Made by a program: the position numbers and the translations under genes. DNA of 64,000 bases. Origin: Spiroplasma endosymbiont of Atherix ibis. GTDB taxonomy: Bacteria > Bacillota_I > Bacilli_A > Mycoplasmatales > Mycoplasmataceae. Below are positions 1-10,623 of the stretch, in pieces. Under the pieces are notes generated by a model. The model was not told the origin of the DNA. It did not search any database and worked only from the letters and a program-made list of their open reading frames with translations. Location of the stretch: contig NZ_OZ026474.1 in assembly GCF_964020005.1 (NCBI RefSeq), positions 930,001-994,000 of the forward strand, written 5' to 3'. Numbering within the stretch: position 1 is the first letter of the stretch; the number at the start of each line of letters is the position of its first letter.

Positions 1-82
1 AGTTTGTATTGTCCAGTTATATTGACAATCTCATAGTTTAAAATAGAGATTTTTTTATTAATAATTAAAAATTAATTCATTA

Positions 83-746
83 TTAGTTAGATAACTTATC
101 AATTCCTAATTCATCAATTTTTCAAGATTTTGAACCTGTAACTAATTTTGAAGTTGATTTTGCTGTAATTGTAACACTTCCTTCTTTAATATCAATAGCT
201 TCTATTTTAGAAAAATCAACATCTGAAGTTTCTATTTTTTCAAGTCCTTTAACTGTTTTTAAAGCCCTAATAACTTCATCAACTGTTGTATCATTTGTTG
301 GAGTTAAGTTAATTTTAACTGTTGATAAAATAACTTTTTCTGTTGAAGCGATTTTTTTAGCAATTGTAACTGAAACTGAAACTGAAACTGACGCAATTTT
401 TTCTGTTGAAGCAATTTTTTTATCATCCTTTGCTTTAAACATAACATCAATTTTTTCTTTAACTTCTTTATCTGTTAATTTATCTGCAGTAGTTGCAACT
501 ACAATAGTTACTTCTCCTGCTTTTTGTGTTCCAGATTTAATTTTTACTATTAAAACTGATTTATCTGCTTGTTTAAAACTAATTATTCCATCAGCTGTAA
601 TTTTATTTGATTTAACTGTATATTCTTTTGATAACTCTTTTTTCACTTAAAGTAATATCACTTGCTTTACTTCCACAAGCAATAACTGTTGTAGTTGTAG
701 TTGCAACTAAACCTGCTGCACCTAATAATCCTAATATTTTTTTCAT
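83..746 (-). pseudogene. Spiralin-like surface lipoprotein, frameshifted
   Basis: A strong Shine-Dalgarno (AGGAGG) precedes an ATG that opens a lipoprotein signal peptide ending in the lipobox VIAC followed by GSK. After about 37 residues this frame stops; the mature part continues in another frame, and removing one A from the six-A run at 638-643 rejoins them. The body continues through a UGA (Trp) codon to a TAA. The mature part alternates Lys/Thr/Val-rich beta-like segments with short helices and resembles spiralin-type lipoproteins (recognised by style, not by alignment). A short Ser-Val repeat and two copies of KKIASTEK sit in the middle. It would be a membrane-anchored surface protein. 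The frameshift may be real, phase-variable or a sequencing error. Confidence 0.75.
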
Positions 747-786
747 TCTTCCTCCTCTTTTTAAAACAATTTAAATTCATACTATG

Positions 787-817
787 ATTATACACCTACT
801 TTTTTAAAAAATGTCAA
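787..817 (-). promoter_or_regulatory. Sigma-A type promoter of the spiralin-like gene
   Basis: On the minus strand a perfect TTGACA (812-817) is followed after 19 bases (T6A6 plus GTAGGTG) by a perfect TATAAT (787-792). The start codon lies about 40 bases downstream. This is one of the best promoters in the window, as expected for an abundant surface protein. The spacer is two bases over the optimum and contains a homopolymer pair, which could tune activity. Confidence 0.75.
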
Positions 818-952
818 CACTTTTTTTGACTTTTTTGACGCCAATATTCCCTGAATGTATTCCAATTTTAGATGATATTTTTTATATACTAATAGAAAAG
901 ATAACATATATGGCAAAAAAGTACAATAATTTAGAAAATGAACTCAAGAAGA

Positions 953-1335
953 AAAAAGAAAAAAACTTATAAATCAATAATAATAGATTAATTCACAAAA
1001 AAGTTATTTCATTAGATATTTCTTATAGAATGTCTGCAAGATTTATAATTGCTATTTTAAATAGAGCAATTAATATTATTAAAAAGGTAAAAGATCAGAG
1101 TCGAATAATTATTTCCTCAGATCATGAAGTTCTATAAACAAGCAAAAACTAAAAAATGTTTATGATTCAAACAATTTAACTATATCAATGGGAAAAAAAC
1201 ATGTGCAAATAACTTTTTTATTAAAAGCTATCATTTTTTGTTTAAAAAGGAACAATTCATAATAATAAATATGAATTACTGAAAAATTATATAAATAATG
1301 CTATTGAATGAGATAAATAATATAAATAAAAAAAT
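953..1335 (+). pseudogene. Remnant of an IS3-family transposase (orfB part)
   Basis: This stretch is closely similar at the DNA level to about 51377-51765 of the IS element near 51 kb, covering the middle and C-terminal part of the DDE transposase, including the equivalents of the second Asp region. It contains in-frame stops and small indels and lacks recognisable terminal inverted repeats. Just upstream (about 909) a short ATGGCAAAA resembles the orfA start, suggesting a large internal deletion. It is a dead copy and shows that the element has moved in this chromosome before. Confidence 0.8.
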
Positions 1336-1383
1336 ATTAAATATAACTCTTAGCAGTTTTAATATGATTCATATTTAATATTT
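1332..1383. repeat. Inverted repeat, possible terminator
   Basis: A 13-base arm (aaatattaaatat, 1332-1344) is repeated in inverted form at 1371-1383, with 26 bases between. It lies just 3' of the E2-like gene and after the IS remnant, so it may act as a weak terminator for either, or be a leftover end of the IS copy. It is nearly pure AT and the stem would be weak. Confidence 0.35.
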
Positions 1384-1430
1384 TATTTAACTTATTTTCC
1401 AATTATATTAACAATATCAATTATTGTATT

Positions 1431-4258
1431 TTAAGAAACAGTAAAAACTTCTGGTTTTTCAAGAATTGATTTAACTTTTGCAAGGAATTGACCTGCTTCT
1501 GAAGCATCAATAATTCTTTGATCTACTGTTAAACTCATATTCATTATTGCTTTAATAGCTAATTTTTCATTATAAACTACAACTGGTTTTTTAACAACTT
1601 TACCTACTCCAACAACTGCAGCATTTGGATAAAAAATTGTTGGAGTTGCTTGAATTGCTCCAATATTTCCATAATTAGCAATTGTGATTGTACTTCCATC
1701 AGCTTCATAATTATAAAGTTCTCCTGATCTAAGTCTTGAAGTTACTTCTTTAATATCTATTGCAACTTCTTTTATTGATAATTTTTCAACAAATTTAAGT
1801 ACAGGAATAATTAATCCTTCAGTTGTTTCTGTTGCAAGACCAATATGATGATATTTTTTAATTAATACTTCATTTGTTTCAGCATCATAACTTGAGTTTA
1901 ACTTTGGATATTCTTCAAGAGCAATAGAGATAGCTTTTGCAATAAATGAAATTGTAGTAAATTTTATATTATTTTGAGTTTGTTTTAAGATATGTTTCAA
2001 TTTTAAAATAGCACTCATATCTATTTCAGTTGATATTGTAAGTGGGGGTATAAAATTTTGACTTAAAATCATTGATTTAACTGCTGGATTTCTATTTTTA
2101 TTTATTTTAGTTCTTTCAATAATTTTATTTTCATCATTAGATTCAAATTGTAAATAACCTACAGAATTATCTGGTTTGTCTTTTTCAAAATTTACATCTT
2201 GAATATTTTCTTTTTCTCTTTCACTTTTATCAAATTCTCATTTTTCTTTTAAGTCTCTTTCAACTCTCTCTATTATTTCTCTTTCTAATTGTGCTCTTTC
2301 TTCTTCTTGACGTTTTTTTTCTTTTAATTCATTTGCAAATAAGTTTATTTCATCTTTAATTATCATTTTTAAATCATTAGCATTAAACTCTCTATTTGGT
2401 TCTTTTTTTTGATTTTGACTCATATTTTGCATCATGTTTTGCATTAACATATATTGCATCATTTGTCCAAATGTATCAGTTCCTGCATTAAAATGTGATT
2501 GCTGATTTAATTTTGAAGTTGCAGCATTTAATTGATTTTGTTCTTTCAAAGTTTTTTGTAAATCTTTAATTTGTTCTTTTAAAAAGTCTAAAGTTTCATC
2601 TGCAACTTTCTTATCTGATGCTTTTACAAGTTCATCATCTTTTTTATTAATCTCTGTTTTAATTTCTTTTTGAATAACTTTTGGTGTTTTTTCCAATATT
2701 TTTTCTTCAAAATATTGATTTGGTTGAAATAGTTCTTCATTTTCAATTACATTTTCATGAGTTCTTTTAAAAGGTACACGAATATTGTTTAAAGTTTCTT
2801 GAGTTAATTCAACATTTTGTTTTTCTTTATATGCAGTATATAAATTTGTAGCTCTTAATCAAACTTCAAATTCTTCTATTCCTTTAGGTGTTTGATTATA
2901 AGGAATATAAACCATAGCTCCAGTATTAGGATCTTGAAAAGGAACTTCTCTTAAAAATTCTTTTGGTATATCAATTTCATTAATTATTTTAGTGAATTCT
3001 GGATTATCTGTTTGAATTCCTTTTTCTACTACTTTTCTTCTTTGATTAATAAGACTTCTTTCATCACGATTTTTTATAATTTCTCATCTCTTTGAAGTAT
3101 CATAAAGATTTGAAAGTTTTGACTCTGCATAAGTTTTAGTTGGCTTATGAGTAATTTCATCAACTAATTGCTGAGGTTTCTTTTTAGGCATAATAACTCC
3201 ACTATAAGGACTTAAATCATTAGCATCTATTATAGTATCTTCATCATTTTCTATATAAGAACCATATGACATTCCAAAAAGATTATCTTGAGAATATCCT
3301 TGTTTTATTTTCTCAGCATCTTTTATATTGTTGATATTATTAGTAGTTTTTTTAAATCTTTGATTATCAAGTACAGCATTATCTTTTGTTGCTACTATAT
3401 CTTGTTCAAGAACATTTGGATCTCCCCCAGCAGCATTTAATTTATCCATTCTTGCTTGAATAATATTTCTCATTATTAACGGTCTACCTTTTTCATCAGT
3501 TTTTGACATTGCATCAATTAGTTGATTTTCATTTTGAGATTCTCTAAAGTCATTTTCTTCTAAAAGTTTTTCTTTTCTTGCTTGAACTAATTGTCTAAAC
3601 TTACTTACTCCAGATAAATTATTTGTTGAAAACAAATTACTTCCATCTGATTCTTTTATATCTTCATTTGTCATTTTTAGTAATTCTTCTTTTGTTAAAT
3701 CACCCATAACTTTATTTTGAGGAGCATTTTTAATTGAGTCTTTTATATTAGCTCTCATTTGAGCAAACTTATCTTTTGGTTGTTCATTTTCTTGATTCAT
3801 ACTTTGATCTTTTTTCTCCATTCTTTGAACTTTTTGTAAATTATCCATAATATCATCTCTACCTGTTGAAAAAGGTGTTACTGCTTGATTATATCTATCA
3901 TATACAACAGCTCCTGTTTCAATATCTTGTACATTGGGTTCGTTTTCTTGAGTTAAAATAAATATTTCTTCTTCATTATTCTTTTTAATACTTAATTTTT
4001 TCAAACTTTTTTTTTATATTTTTCTATTTCTTTTTCCCCAATAGCAATGTTTGCTAAGATACTTCCGTTTTTTACAGAAGTTCCTAAATTAATGGTTTTT
4101 GTAATTATACCATTATAGTTGGATTTTATATTTATTTTAGAACCATCATCTAATTCTATAAGAGCAAAATCTTGTCCAAAATTAATTTGTTCATCAGAAA
4201 ATAATCATTCTTTTAAAATTCCTTTAGATGGTAAATTTCTAACCCTCAAATGAACCAT
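1431..4258 (-). CDS. Giant E2-acyltransferase-like protein with degenerate active sites (apparent frameshift)
   Basis: About 942 codons. Residues 1-85 form a lipoyl-like (biotinyl/lipoyl) domain; residues about 90-715 are a Gln/Asn/Lys/Glu-rich, probably disordered or coiled linker with two related motifs (ETGAVVYDRYNQ and NTGAMVYIPYNQ); the last about 230 residues match the 2-oxoacid dehydrogenase E2 catalytic fold. Key residues differ: the lipoyl ETDK motif is ELDD here, and the catalytic HRxxDG is QRIIDA. It is far from the pdh operon, which has its own normal pdhC. The frame shifts once at the nine-A run 4007-4015; ten A would fuse the parts. It may be a structural or regulatory pseudoenzyme. 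SD GGGGCG lies upstream of ATG. Function unknown. Confidence 0.7.
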
Positions 4259-4303
4259 AATCACATCGCCCCTTTTTTAAATATCCACTATTTATAATTA
4301 TAT

Positions 4304-4334
4304 AAAAAATAAAGGCAAAATCCTACCTTTATTA
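4304..4334 (-). terminator. Intrinsic terminator of the DUF1600-like gene
   Basis: Minus-strand hairpin AATAAAGG / CCTTTATT with a ten-base loop followed by a T-rich run. It sits between the membrane-protein gene and the E2-like gene, separating their transcripts. Confidence 0.65.
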
Positions 4335-4378
4335 GTTAACATATTAATATATAAAAAATTATTTTACATTCCTCTACT

Positions 4379-5638
4379 CTAATCAACATACTTAGTTTTA
4401 AATATAATAACTCCTTTTTTTACAAGTTTCTTGTAACGCTCAGCTTCTCTAAGATTTTCTTTAACAAATGGCCTATCTTTATAATTTAAAGTAAGAATAA
4501 ATCTTTTAATTTGTTGTTTATTTGATTTTTCAAGAACTTTTTGTTGTTTTATAGAAGCTCTCTTTATTTTTTGTTCCAAAGATCTAGTTTCAAAGATTTT
4601 TTTTATTTTGTTAATTCTTTCTTCTTTTGGATATGACTTAATACTTTTCAAGAATACTTTATAAGCTGTTTTTTTGTGTAATAAAGTCATTTTGTATTCA
4701 TTTTTTGCAGTACTTTTTTTTAATTTAGCTTTTTGTTTACGATAAGCATGCTCTTCAGCTGTAATAAGTTTTCCTTCAATATCATGCCAATTATAAAATT
4801 TCTTATTATTTCAATTTAAATATATAAATTGTAAACTAACAACTAAAAAAGTTATTGCAAAACAAGCTATTGCAAAAACAAAAAAAATAAATCACTGAGG
4901 TCACGTACTTTGGCTGAAAATTGTTCCATTTTTCTCTTCCAAAGTAAATTTATGAATATTTAAAAATCAATATGGATATCACATTTGTTGAGTAAAATGT
5001 CTACTTTTATCAATAACACCCTTATCTGCACTTCATATATTTGTTCAAAATCAACTATCTGAAGAAAGAGAATAAATTTTTTTAAAAAACTCAGGTGAAT
5101 AATAATTAAATCTTATTTCCCCTCTTATCATTGCAAAAATTAAATAGCCTACAGGATAAGTACATGTCAAAGGAAGTGCAAATTTTGAGTATCTTCTATA
5201 AGAAAAATATTGATCTCCACAAGATAATAAAAAATAGACTATCATAATACTTGGTATACACAAATGTAAAACCATTGTAGAAACTCAATTTGATGGATAA
5301 TATGAATCCATTTCATCTCTTGATGCTAAAAGACCAAATCAAAAAACTAACATTGTTACTGTGATATAAACTGTCATAGCTAACTCAATACCAAAAACCG
5401 GTTTAGAATTATAAATTCTTTTCATAAATAAAGCAGCTACTAAATAAAGAACTACTGCATAATTAGACTGTGTTGTAAAAAAAGAATAGTATATATTTAA
5501 TCTTTCCATTGTTGGCAAACCTTCAAAAGTTTTTTTTGGTGAATATATTTGAAGTACAAAATCTAATACTAAAAAAGACATTAGCAATATCAAAACCATA
5601 ACTTTCAAAGAAAATTCAAAATCTTTATTAAGTTTCAT
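4379..5638 (-). CDS. Polytopic membrane protein, DUF1600/Pr6Pr-like
   Basis: Read with UGA = Trp this is one frame of 419 residues from an ATG with SD AGGTG to TAG. Roughly six hydrophobic helices cover the first 290 residues; the motif YYSFFTTQSNY after the first helix is typical of the mollicute DUF1600 / Pr6Pr membrane family as I remember it. The last about 125 residues are cytosolic, Lys/Arg-rich and probably helical, beginning after the final helix (FIFFVFAIACFAITFLVV). No transport or enzymatic motif is visible. It is flanked by terminators on both sides and is therefore probably a single-gene transcript. Function unknown. Confidence 0.7.
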
Positions 5639-5686
5639 TATTTTTCACCTAACTTATTAACATAAAAATTATATCTAATTAAAAAT

Positions 5687-5715
5687 AAAAAACCAAACTT
5701 CAAGTTTGATTTTTT
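5687..5715 (-). terminator. Terminator of coaD-pta-ackA
   Basis: Perfect stem CAAACTT / AAGTTTG with a one-base centre (practically about five unpaired), flanked by A-run and T-run, ten bases after the ackA stop on the minus strand. Ends the three-gene operon. Confidence 0.7.
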
Positions 5716-5724
5716 AAAAATATT

Positions 5725-6915
5725 TTATAAAAACTTTAATGTTTCATTACAAATCATTAATTCTTCATTTGTTCTTAATTTAAAAACTGGTATTTTTGAG
5801 TCATTTGAAGATATTTTCAAATAATCTCCATATTTCTGATCATTTAATTTAGAATCAATTGATAATTGTAATAAAGAACATTTTTCAACAACTTTTTCTC
5901 TTACTATTGATGCATTTTCTCCAATACCTGCTGTAAATATAATTCCATCAATTTTACCATTAATTTGATTTGCAAATTTTACTACAAAGTCAGTAACTGT
6001 TTGTGTATAAATTTCTAAAGCTAGTTTAGCTTGTTTATTATTATTTGAAGCAGCATCAACAACATCTCTCATATCACTACTTATTTCACTTATACCATAC
6101 AAACCAGATTCCTTATTTAACATATCTGTAACTTCAAATACATTTTTTCCTGTTTCTTTAGAAACATATTGAAGAATTGATGGATCAATATCTCCACTTC
6201 TTGTTCCCATCATTAAACCAGCTAAAGGAGTTAATCCCATTGTTGTATTATATGATTTTCCATTTTTGATAGCACAAATACTTGCACCATTACCTAAATG
6301 ACAAACAATTAAATTTAAATCTTCTTTCTTTTTATTAAATATCTCTTGAGCTTTATATGTAATATAATCATAACTAATTCCATGAAAACCATATTTTCTA
6401 ACTTTTAAATCTGTATATCATTTGTAAGGGACTGAATACATATAACTAATTTCTGGCATTGTTTGATGATATGAAGTATCAAAACATCCAACAAGTTTAG
6501 CTTTTGGTAAACTTTTTTGAAATGCATTAATTGAAGTTAAAGCTCCTGGATTATGCAATGGAGCTAATTTAATATTGTCTTCTATTATATTTTTAATTTC
6601 TTGTGTTAATTCAACTGTATTAACAATTTTGTCTCCACCATGTACTATTCTAAATCCAATACCTTTAATATCTTCAGTTTTTTCTATAACTTTTAGTTCA
6701 GTGAATTTAGTTAAAATCAATTCAACTGCTTGTAAATGATCTTTTATTTCTTCTTCAAAAATATGCTTTTTATCATTAACTTCAATAATTAATTTACCAT
6801 CAACAGCTATTCTTTCTGCTAATCCTTCTACCAAAGATTTTGGATTTTTAGAATCTTTAATATCAAATAATTTAAATTTAATTGAGCTACTTCCTGCATT
6901 TACTACTAGTATCAT
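5725..6915 (-). CDS. ackA: Acetate kinase
   Basis: 396 residues, the usual length. Transfers phosphate from acetyl phosphate to ADP, giving acetate and ATP, the energy-yielding end of pyruvate oxidation. Visible signatures: N-terminal VVNAGSSSIKFKLF, RIVHGG, the CHLGNGAS phosphate loop, MMGTRSGDIDPS and a GENA motif near the C-terminus. The start codon shares one base with the pta stop, so it is translationally coupled to pta. Frame is intact with several UGA-Trp codons. Works directly after Pta and the PDH complex encoded at the right end of the window. Confidence 0.97.
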
Positions 6916-7898
6916 TATTTATTTCCTCCATTAAACATTGATGTAAAAATTGTAATTATAGATGTTTGTTTTATATCTTCTAATGTAGCTCCTCTTGACA
7001 AGTCATTTACAGTCTTATTTAATCCTAAAATAAAAGGACCTGCAGCTTGATAATCACCAAGTCTTTGAGCTATTTTATAACCAATATTTCCTGAACTTAA
7101 ATCTGGAAAAACATAAACATTTGCATGTTTTTTAGTAATTTTTGTTTTTGGATATTTTTTATCTCTAACATTTTTATCAAATGCTGAGTCAAATTGCATT
7201 TCTCCATCAAATATTACACCTTTAGTATTTTTACTTTTTAATATTTCAAGTGCTCCTTTTACCTTTTCAACGTTAGATCCTATTCCTGAGCCATTAGTTG
7301 AATAACTTAACATTGCTACTTGAACATTATCTTCATTTAATTGTTTTGCAAAATCTGCTGCCATTAAAGCTATGTCTGCTAATTGTTGAGAAGTTGGTTC
7401 AACATTTAAAGCACAATCTGTAAACAAAAATATTTCCTCACTTTTTGACATTAAAAACACTGAAGAAGCTATTGAGTATTCTGGAGCTGTTTTAATAATT
7501 TGTAAAGCTGGTCTTAAAGTATCAGCTGTTGTATATTCTAAGCCACAAATCATTGCATCAGCTAAATTCATTTTCATCATCATTACTCCAAAATAAGTTT
7601 TTTGTTTTAATAATTCTATAGCAGTTGGTTTATCAAGTTTTCCTTTTCTAGCTTCTAAAAAAACTTCAATCATTTCATCTTTGTTATATTCATCGACAAT
7701 AACTACTTCAATTTTTTTATTCAAACTATCTGGTACTTCTTTTCTTGAATTAAATAACAGTATAGGTTTTGCTAAATTTTGTTCAACTAAAAATTGGGCA
7801 TTTTCTTGGATTTTTAATTGATTTCCTTCTGGAAATACTATTTTTTGTTTATTTTCAATTAATTTTATTTTATTTTCAATTTCTTTTATTGTTCACAT
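6915..7898 (-). CDS. pta: Phosphate acetyltransferase
   Basis: 327 residues, short form without the N-terminal P-loop domain found in enterobacterial Pta. Converts acetyl-CoA and phosphate to acetyl phosphate and CoA. Typical segments: FPEGN near the N-terminus, FLFTDCALNVEPTSQQLADIA, SYSTNGSG and the C-terminal DLSRGAT. The start ATG is followed directly by a UGA-Trp codon, so a standard-code reading would miss the first 58 residues. The gene starts three bases after the coaD stop and overlaps ackA, forming coaD-pta-ackA. Confidence 0.95.
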
Positions 7899-7901
7899 AT
7901 T

Positions 7902-8330
7902 TTAACTCTCACTTTTGTATTTTTCTATTTCTTTTAATAAAGAAGATGAAACTTTTCTATTTTCATTATCTGATAAAAATAAAACTGTTTCTAATTCACT
8001 ATATATACTTTTGTTACCATCATGTAATTCAATTTCATAATCTAATGTTTGAGAATCCCTTATACCTCTAACTATATAATTGATTTTTCTCTCTTTTGCA
8101 AAATTTGCAGTAAGTTGATTTTGATTTATTTCAATTTTTACATTCTTTAAATGTTTTATTTTTAATTTAATTTTATCAACTCTTTGAACTAAATCTAAAC
8201 TATTATTTTTTGAAATATTTTTTGTAACTACTAAAATCACTTCATCAAATAGTTTTGTTGCTTTTAATAAAATATTTAAATGTCCTTCATGAAAGGGATC
8301 AAAACTCCCAGGATATATAGCACTTTTCAT
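7902..8330 (-). CDS. coaD: Pantetheine-phosphate adenylyltransferase
   Basis: 142 residues. Catalyses ATP + 4'-phosphopantetheine to dephospho-CoA. The nucleotidyltransferase signature YPGSFDPFHEGHL (HxGH-type nucleotide site) begins at residue 6, and NYIVRGIRDSQTLDYE is the conserved second motif. SD AAGGGG is eight bases from ATG. First gene of coaD-pta-ackA, linking CoA supply with acetyl-CoA use; divergent from coaX, another CoA gene, across a 110-base spacer that should carry both promoters. Confidence 0.95.
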   Translation of the reverse strand: MKSAIYPGSFDPFHEGHLNILLKATKLFDEVILVVTKNISKNNSLDLVQRVDKIKLKIKHLKNVKIEINQNQLTANFAKERKINYIVRGIRDSQTLDYEIELHDGNKSIYSELETVLFLSDNENRKVSSSLLKEIEKYKSES

Positions 8331-8440
8331 GTTTACCCCTTTTTTTAATATTACTATAATTTTATAACCTTTTTAATGAAATTTTTTTTCCTTTATTATA
8401 TTTTATGTAATAAAATATTCTAAAAGAGGTAAACAAGAAA

Positions 8441-9178
8441 ATGAAAATACTTTTAATAGATATTGGAAATACCACAGCTGATTTTCGCATTTGAGATAAT
8501 CAAGCAAATAAATTAACAAAAATAATAAGACCTTTAACAAAAGATGTAGAGTGAAGAAGAAGTAAAACTCTAATAAATTATTTTAAACACAACATTATTA
8601 GTTTTGAAAAAATAGTTTATGTCTCTGTAGTTCCAAAATGAAATGATATTCTAAGAGAATTTGCAAGTAGCATTGGAGTAGATATATTTAGTTTAAGAAA
8701 TGACCTAGAAATAAATAAAAATGACTTTGAAATTGATGATATAAATAAACTTGGCGCTGATTTTATTAGTAATTTTTATGGAGCAATAAAATGTTATGAC
8801 ATTAAGAATGGAGTAATTGTTTCTATGGGAACAGCTTCAACAATTGCAATTATAGAAAATAAAAAATTTAAAGGAGCAATAATTTGTCCAGGATTAAAAA
8901 ACTCTCTAAATTGCTTAATTTCAAGTGCAGTTCTTTTAAAAGATAATACTTACAATAAATCGAATAAAAAATATGGAACAAATACAGTTGATGCTATAAA
9001 TATAGGAGCTTATAATGCTCATTATACAATGTTAAGTTCAACTGTTAAAAAACTAGGTTTTAATTTTGCAATATTTACTGGTGGAAATTCAATTGATTTT
9101 AAAGATGAAATTATTAATGATAATTTCATCTTTGATGAAGAATTAATATTTAAAGGTCTAATTGAACTTAATAAATAA
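8441..9178 (+). CDS. coaX: Type III pantothenate kinase-like protein
   Basis: 245 residues on the plus strand, SD AAGAGGT. Would phosphorylate pantothenate, the first step of CoA synthesis. DIGNTTADF at the N-terminus is the ATP-site motif; LGADFISN matches the GxDRxxN motif with the Asp kept but Arg replaced by Phe; VSMGTAST matches DFGTATT with the first Asp replaced by Ser; TGGNS lies near the end. The fold assignment is firm, but the substituted positions mean activity should not be assumed. Location next to coaD supports a CoA role. The end overlaps a shared terminator hairpin. Confidence 0.8.
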
Positions 9179-9210
9179 AATAGCATTTAACAAATGCTAA
9201 ATGCTATTTA
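9176..9210. terminator. Bidirectional terminator between coaX and the hydrolase gene
   Basis: Inverted repeat aaatagcattta / taaatgctattt around a short loop. It begins at the coaX stop and contains the hydrolase TAG stop (9197-9199) in its other arm, so a single hairpin can end both convergent transcripts. Confidence 0.7.
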
Positions 9211-10114
9211 AAAAATTCAATGTATCTGCAAAAATTAATTTTTTATCAATATCAAAAAGAATTTCATGTCTTAAATTCTCATAAAGTTTTATTTTAATAT
9301 TAAGTTTAGCTTTTTTAAATTTTTTAAATGTTTTTTTGACACCTTTACTATAATTTCCAACAGGATCATTTGAACCAGAAACTAAAATTATAGGTAAATC
9401 TTTTCTTATTTTCTTAATATTTTTATTCTTTTGAATATATATTAAACCTTTAAATAAATCTTTAAAAGCTGAAGTTGTAAAAATTTGACCGCATAAAGGA
9501 TCTTCATTAAATTTCTTAACGTTATTTTCATCTATTGATAATCATTCTACTCCTGTTGAAGATTTATCATTAAATTTTTTATTAAACTTTTTATAACTTA
9601 AATTTCAAATAAATTTATCTATATTCTTTGATCCATATTTTTTTTGTCTACTAATAGCAATTTTTTTTCCAAATTTTAAAGCAAAATTACTTTGTCAAGC
9701 AGTTCCACTAAGTATTAATCCCTGAATAGTTTCAGAAAAATCAATAGCATAACTTCTTACCAAAAAACTTCCCATAGAATGTCCTAACATTACTATTTTT
9801 TGATTTTTATAAGTTTCTTTTATATAATCATTAACTTTTTTCAAGTCTTTCACTAAAATATTTCAACCATCTTCATCTGCAAAATATCCAAGTTCATTAT
9901 TATTTAAATCAGCAGTTTTACCATGACCTCTATGATCATTTGAAACAACAATTCAACCATTTTCATTTAAAAACTTTGCAAATTCATCATATCTCTTTGA
10001 ATATTCACAACTACCATGGACAAGTTGTAAAACTCCCTTTACAGTTTTAACATCTTTTCAAATATAAGTATGCAAATTTTTACCCTCATATCCTTTAATT
10101 AATAATTCCTTCAT
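9197..10114 (-). CDS. Alpha/beta hydrolase, lysophospholipase-like
   Basis: 305 residues, SD AAAGGAG. Classic alpha/beta-hydrolase triad visible: nucleophile elbow GHSMGS (Ser about 115), Asp in SGSNDPVGN (about 247) and His in LRHEIL (about 282); VHGSCEY carries the oxyanion region and NDHRGHG follows. This pattern is that of mollicute lysophospholipase/monoacylglycerol lipase proteins. No signal peptide, so cytosolic; probable role in phospholipid or fatty-ester turnover from host lipid. Convergent with coaX. Substrate cannot be told from sequence. Confidence 0.85.
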
Positions 10115-10184
10115 AAAAAACACTCCTTTAATATTTATTCTATTACTAAAATAAAAAAAAACTAATTAATTTAAGCGAGTTTTA

Positions 10185-10517
10185 TTATTTAATAGCTGCT
10201 TTAATAGCATTTAATTCTTCTATTAATTGATTACAAGTTTTTTAATAATTTTTGTTTTTCTTGTATAATATTCGATTTTATAATTTTTTCAATATTGTTT
10301 TTTTCAACAACACATCACACATTTGGAGATATATCTTTGTTTCTATATTCACCATCTAAATAAGTTCCAACCATTATCAGATTTAATTTGTTATTTAATA
10401 TTATTTTAGCATTTCTTGTTAAACAAGCATCAATTCAATAATTAGTAACTATTTTTTCAATAGTTTTATAAATTGAATTTATTGCTTCATCTAAATCTTC
10501 TTTAAGAATTGAACTTT
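10185..10517 (-). pseudogene. Degenerate gene of unknown function
   Basis: An open segment of about 95 codons beginning right after an in-frame TAA and lacking a start codon reads as a helical, charged protein (KEDLDEAINSIYKTIEKIV near its start). It stops at LLKNL, but removing one A from the six-A run at 10238-10243 continues into CNQLIEELNAIKAAIK and a TAA. The N-terminus appears lost. I do not recognise the family. Confidence 0.55.
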
Positions 10518-10570
10518 ATTTTATATATTCTTAAATACTTTTTTAAAAATATATCCTCTAATATTTGCAA

Positions 10571-10602
10571 AAAATAAAAAAATACCCTTTTTATAGGGTA
10601 TT
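10571..10602 (-). terminator. Terminator of rplM-rpsI
   Basis: Minus-strand stem ATACCCT / AGGGTAT with a short A-rich loop, followed by a run of seven T. About 20 bases after the rpsI stop. Confidence 0.85.
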
Positions 10603-10623
10603 CATATGTACATATGATATAAA

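Noticed and set aside
1-82. Short inverted repeat attgtc/gacaat near the window edge
   Set aside because: Only six or seven pairs in AT-rich sequence without a T-run; not enough to call.
7769-8071. Plus-strand ORF of 100 codons over pta/coaD
   Set aside because: It is the complement of confident genes, lacks an SD, and reads as a Leu/Phe-rich shadow.
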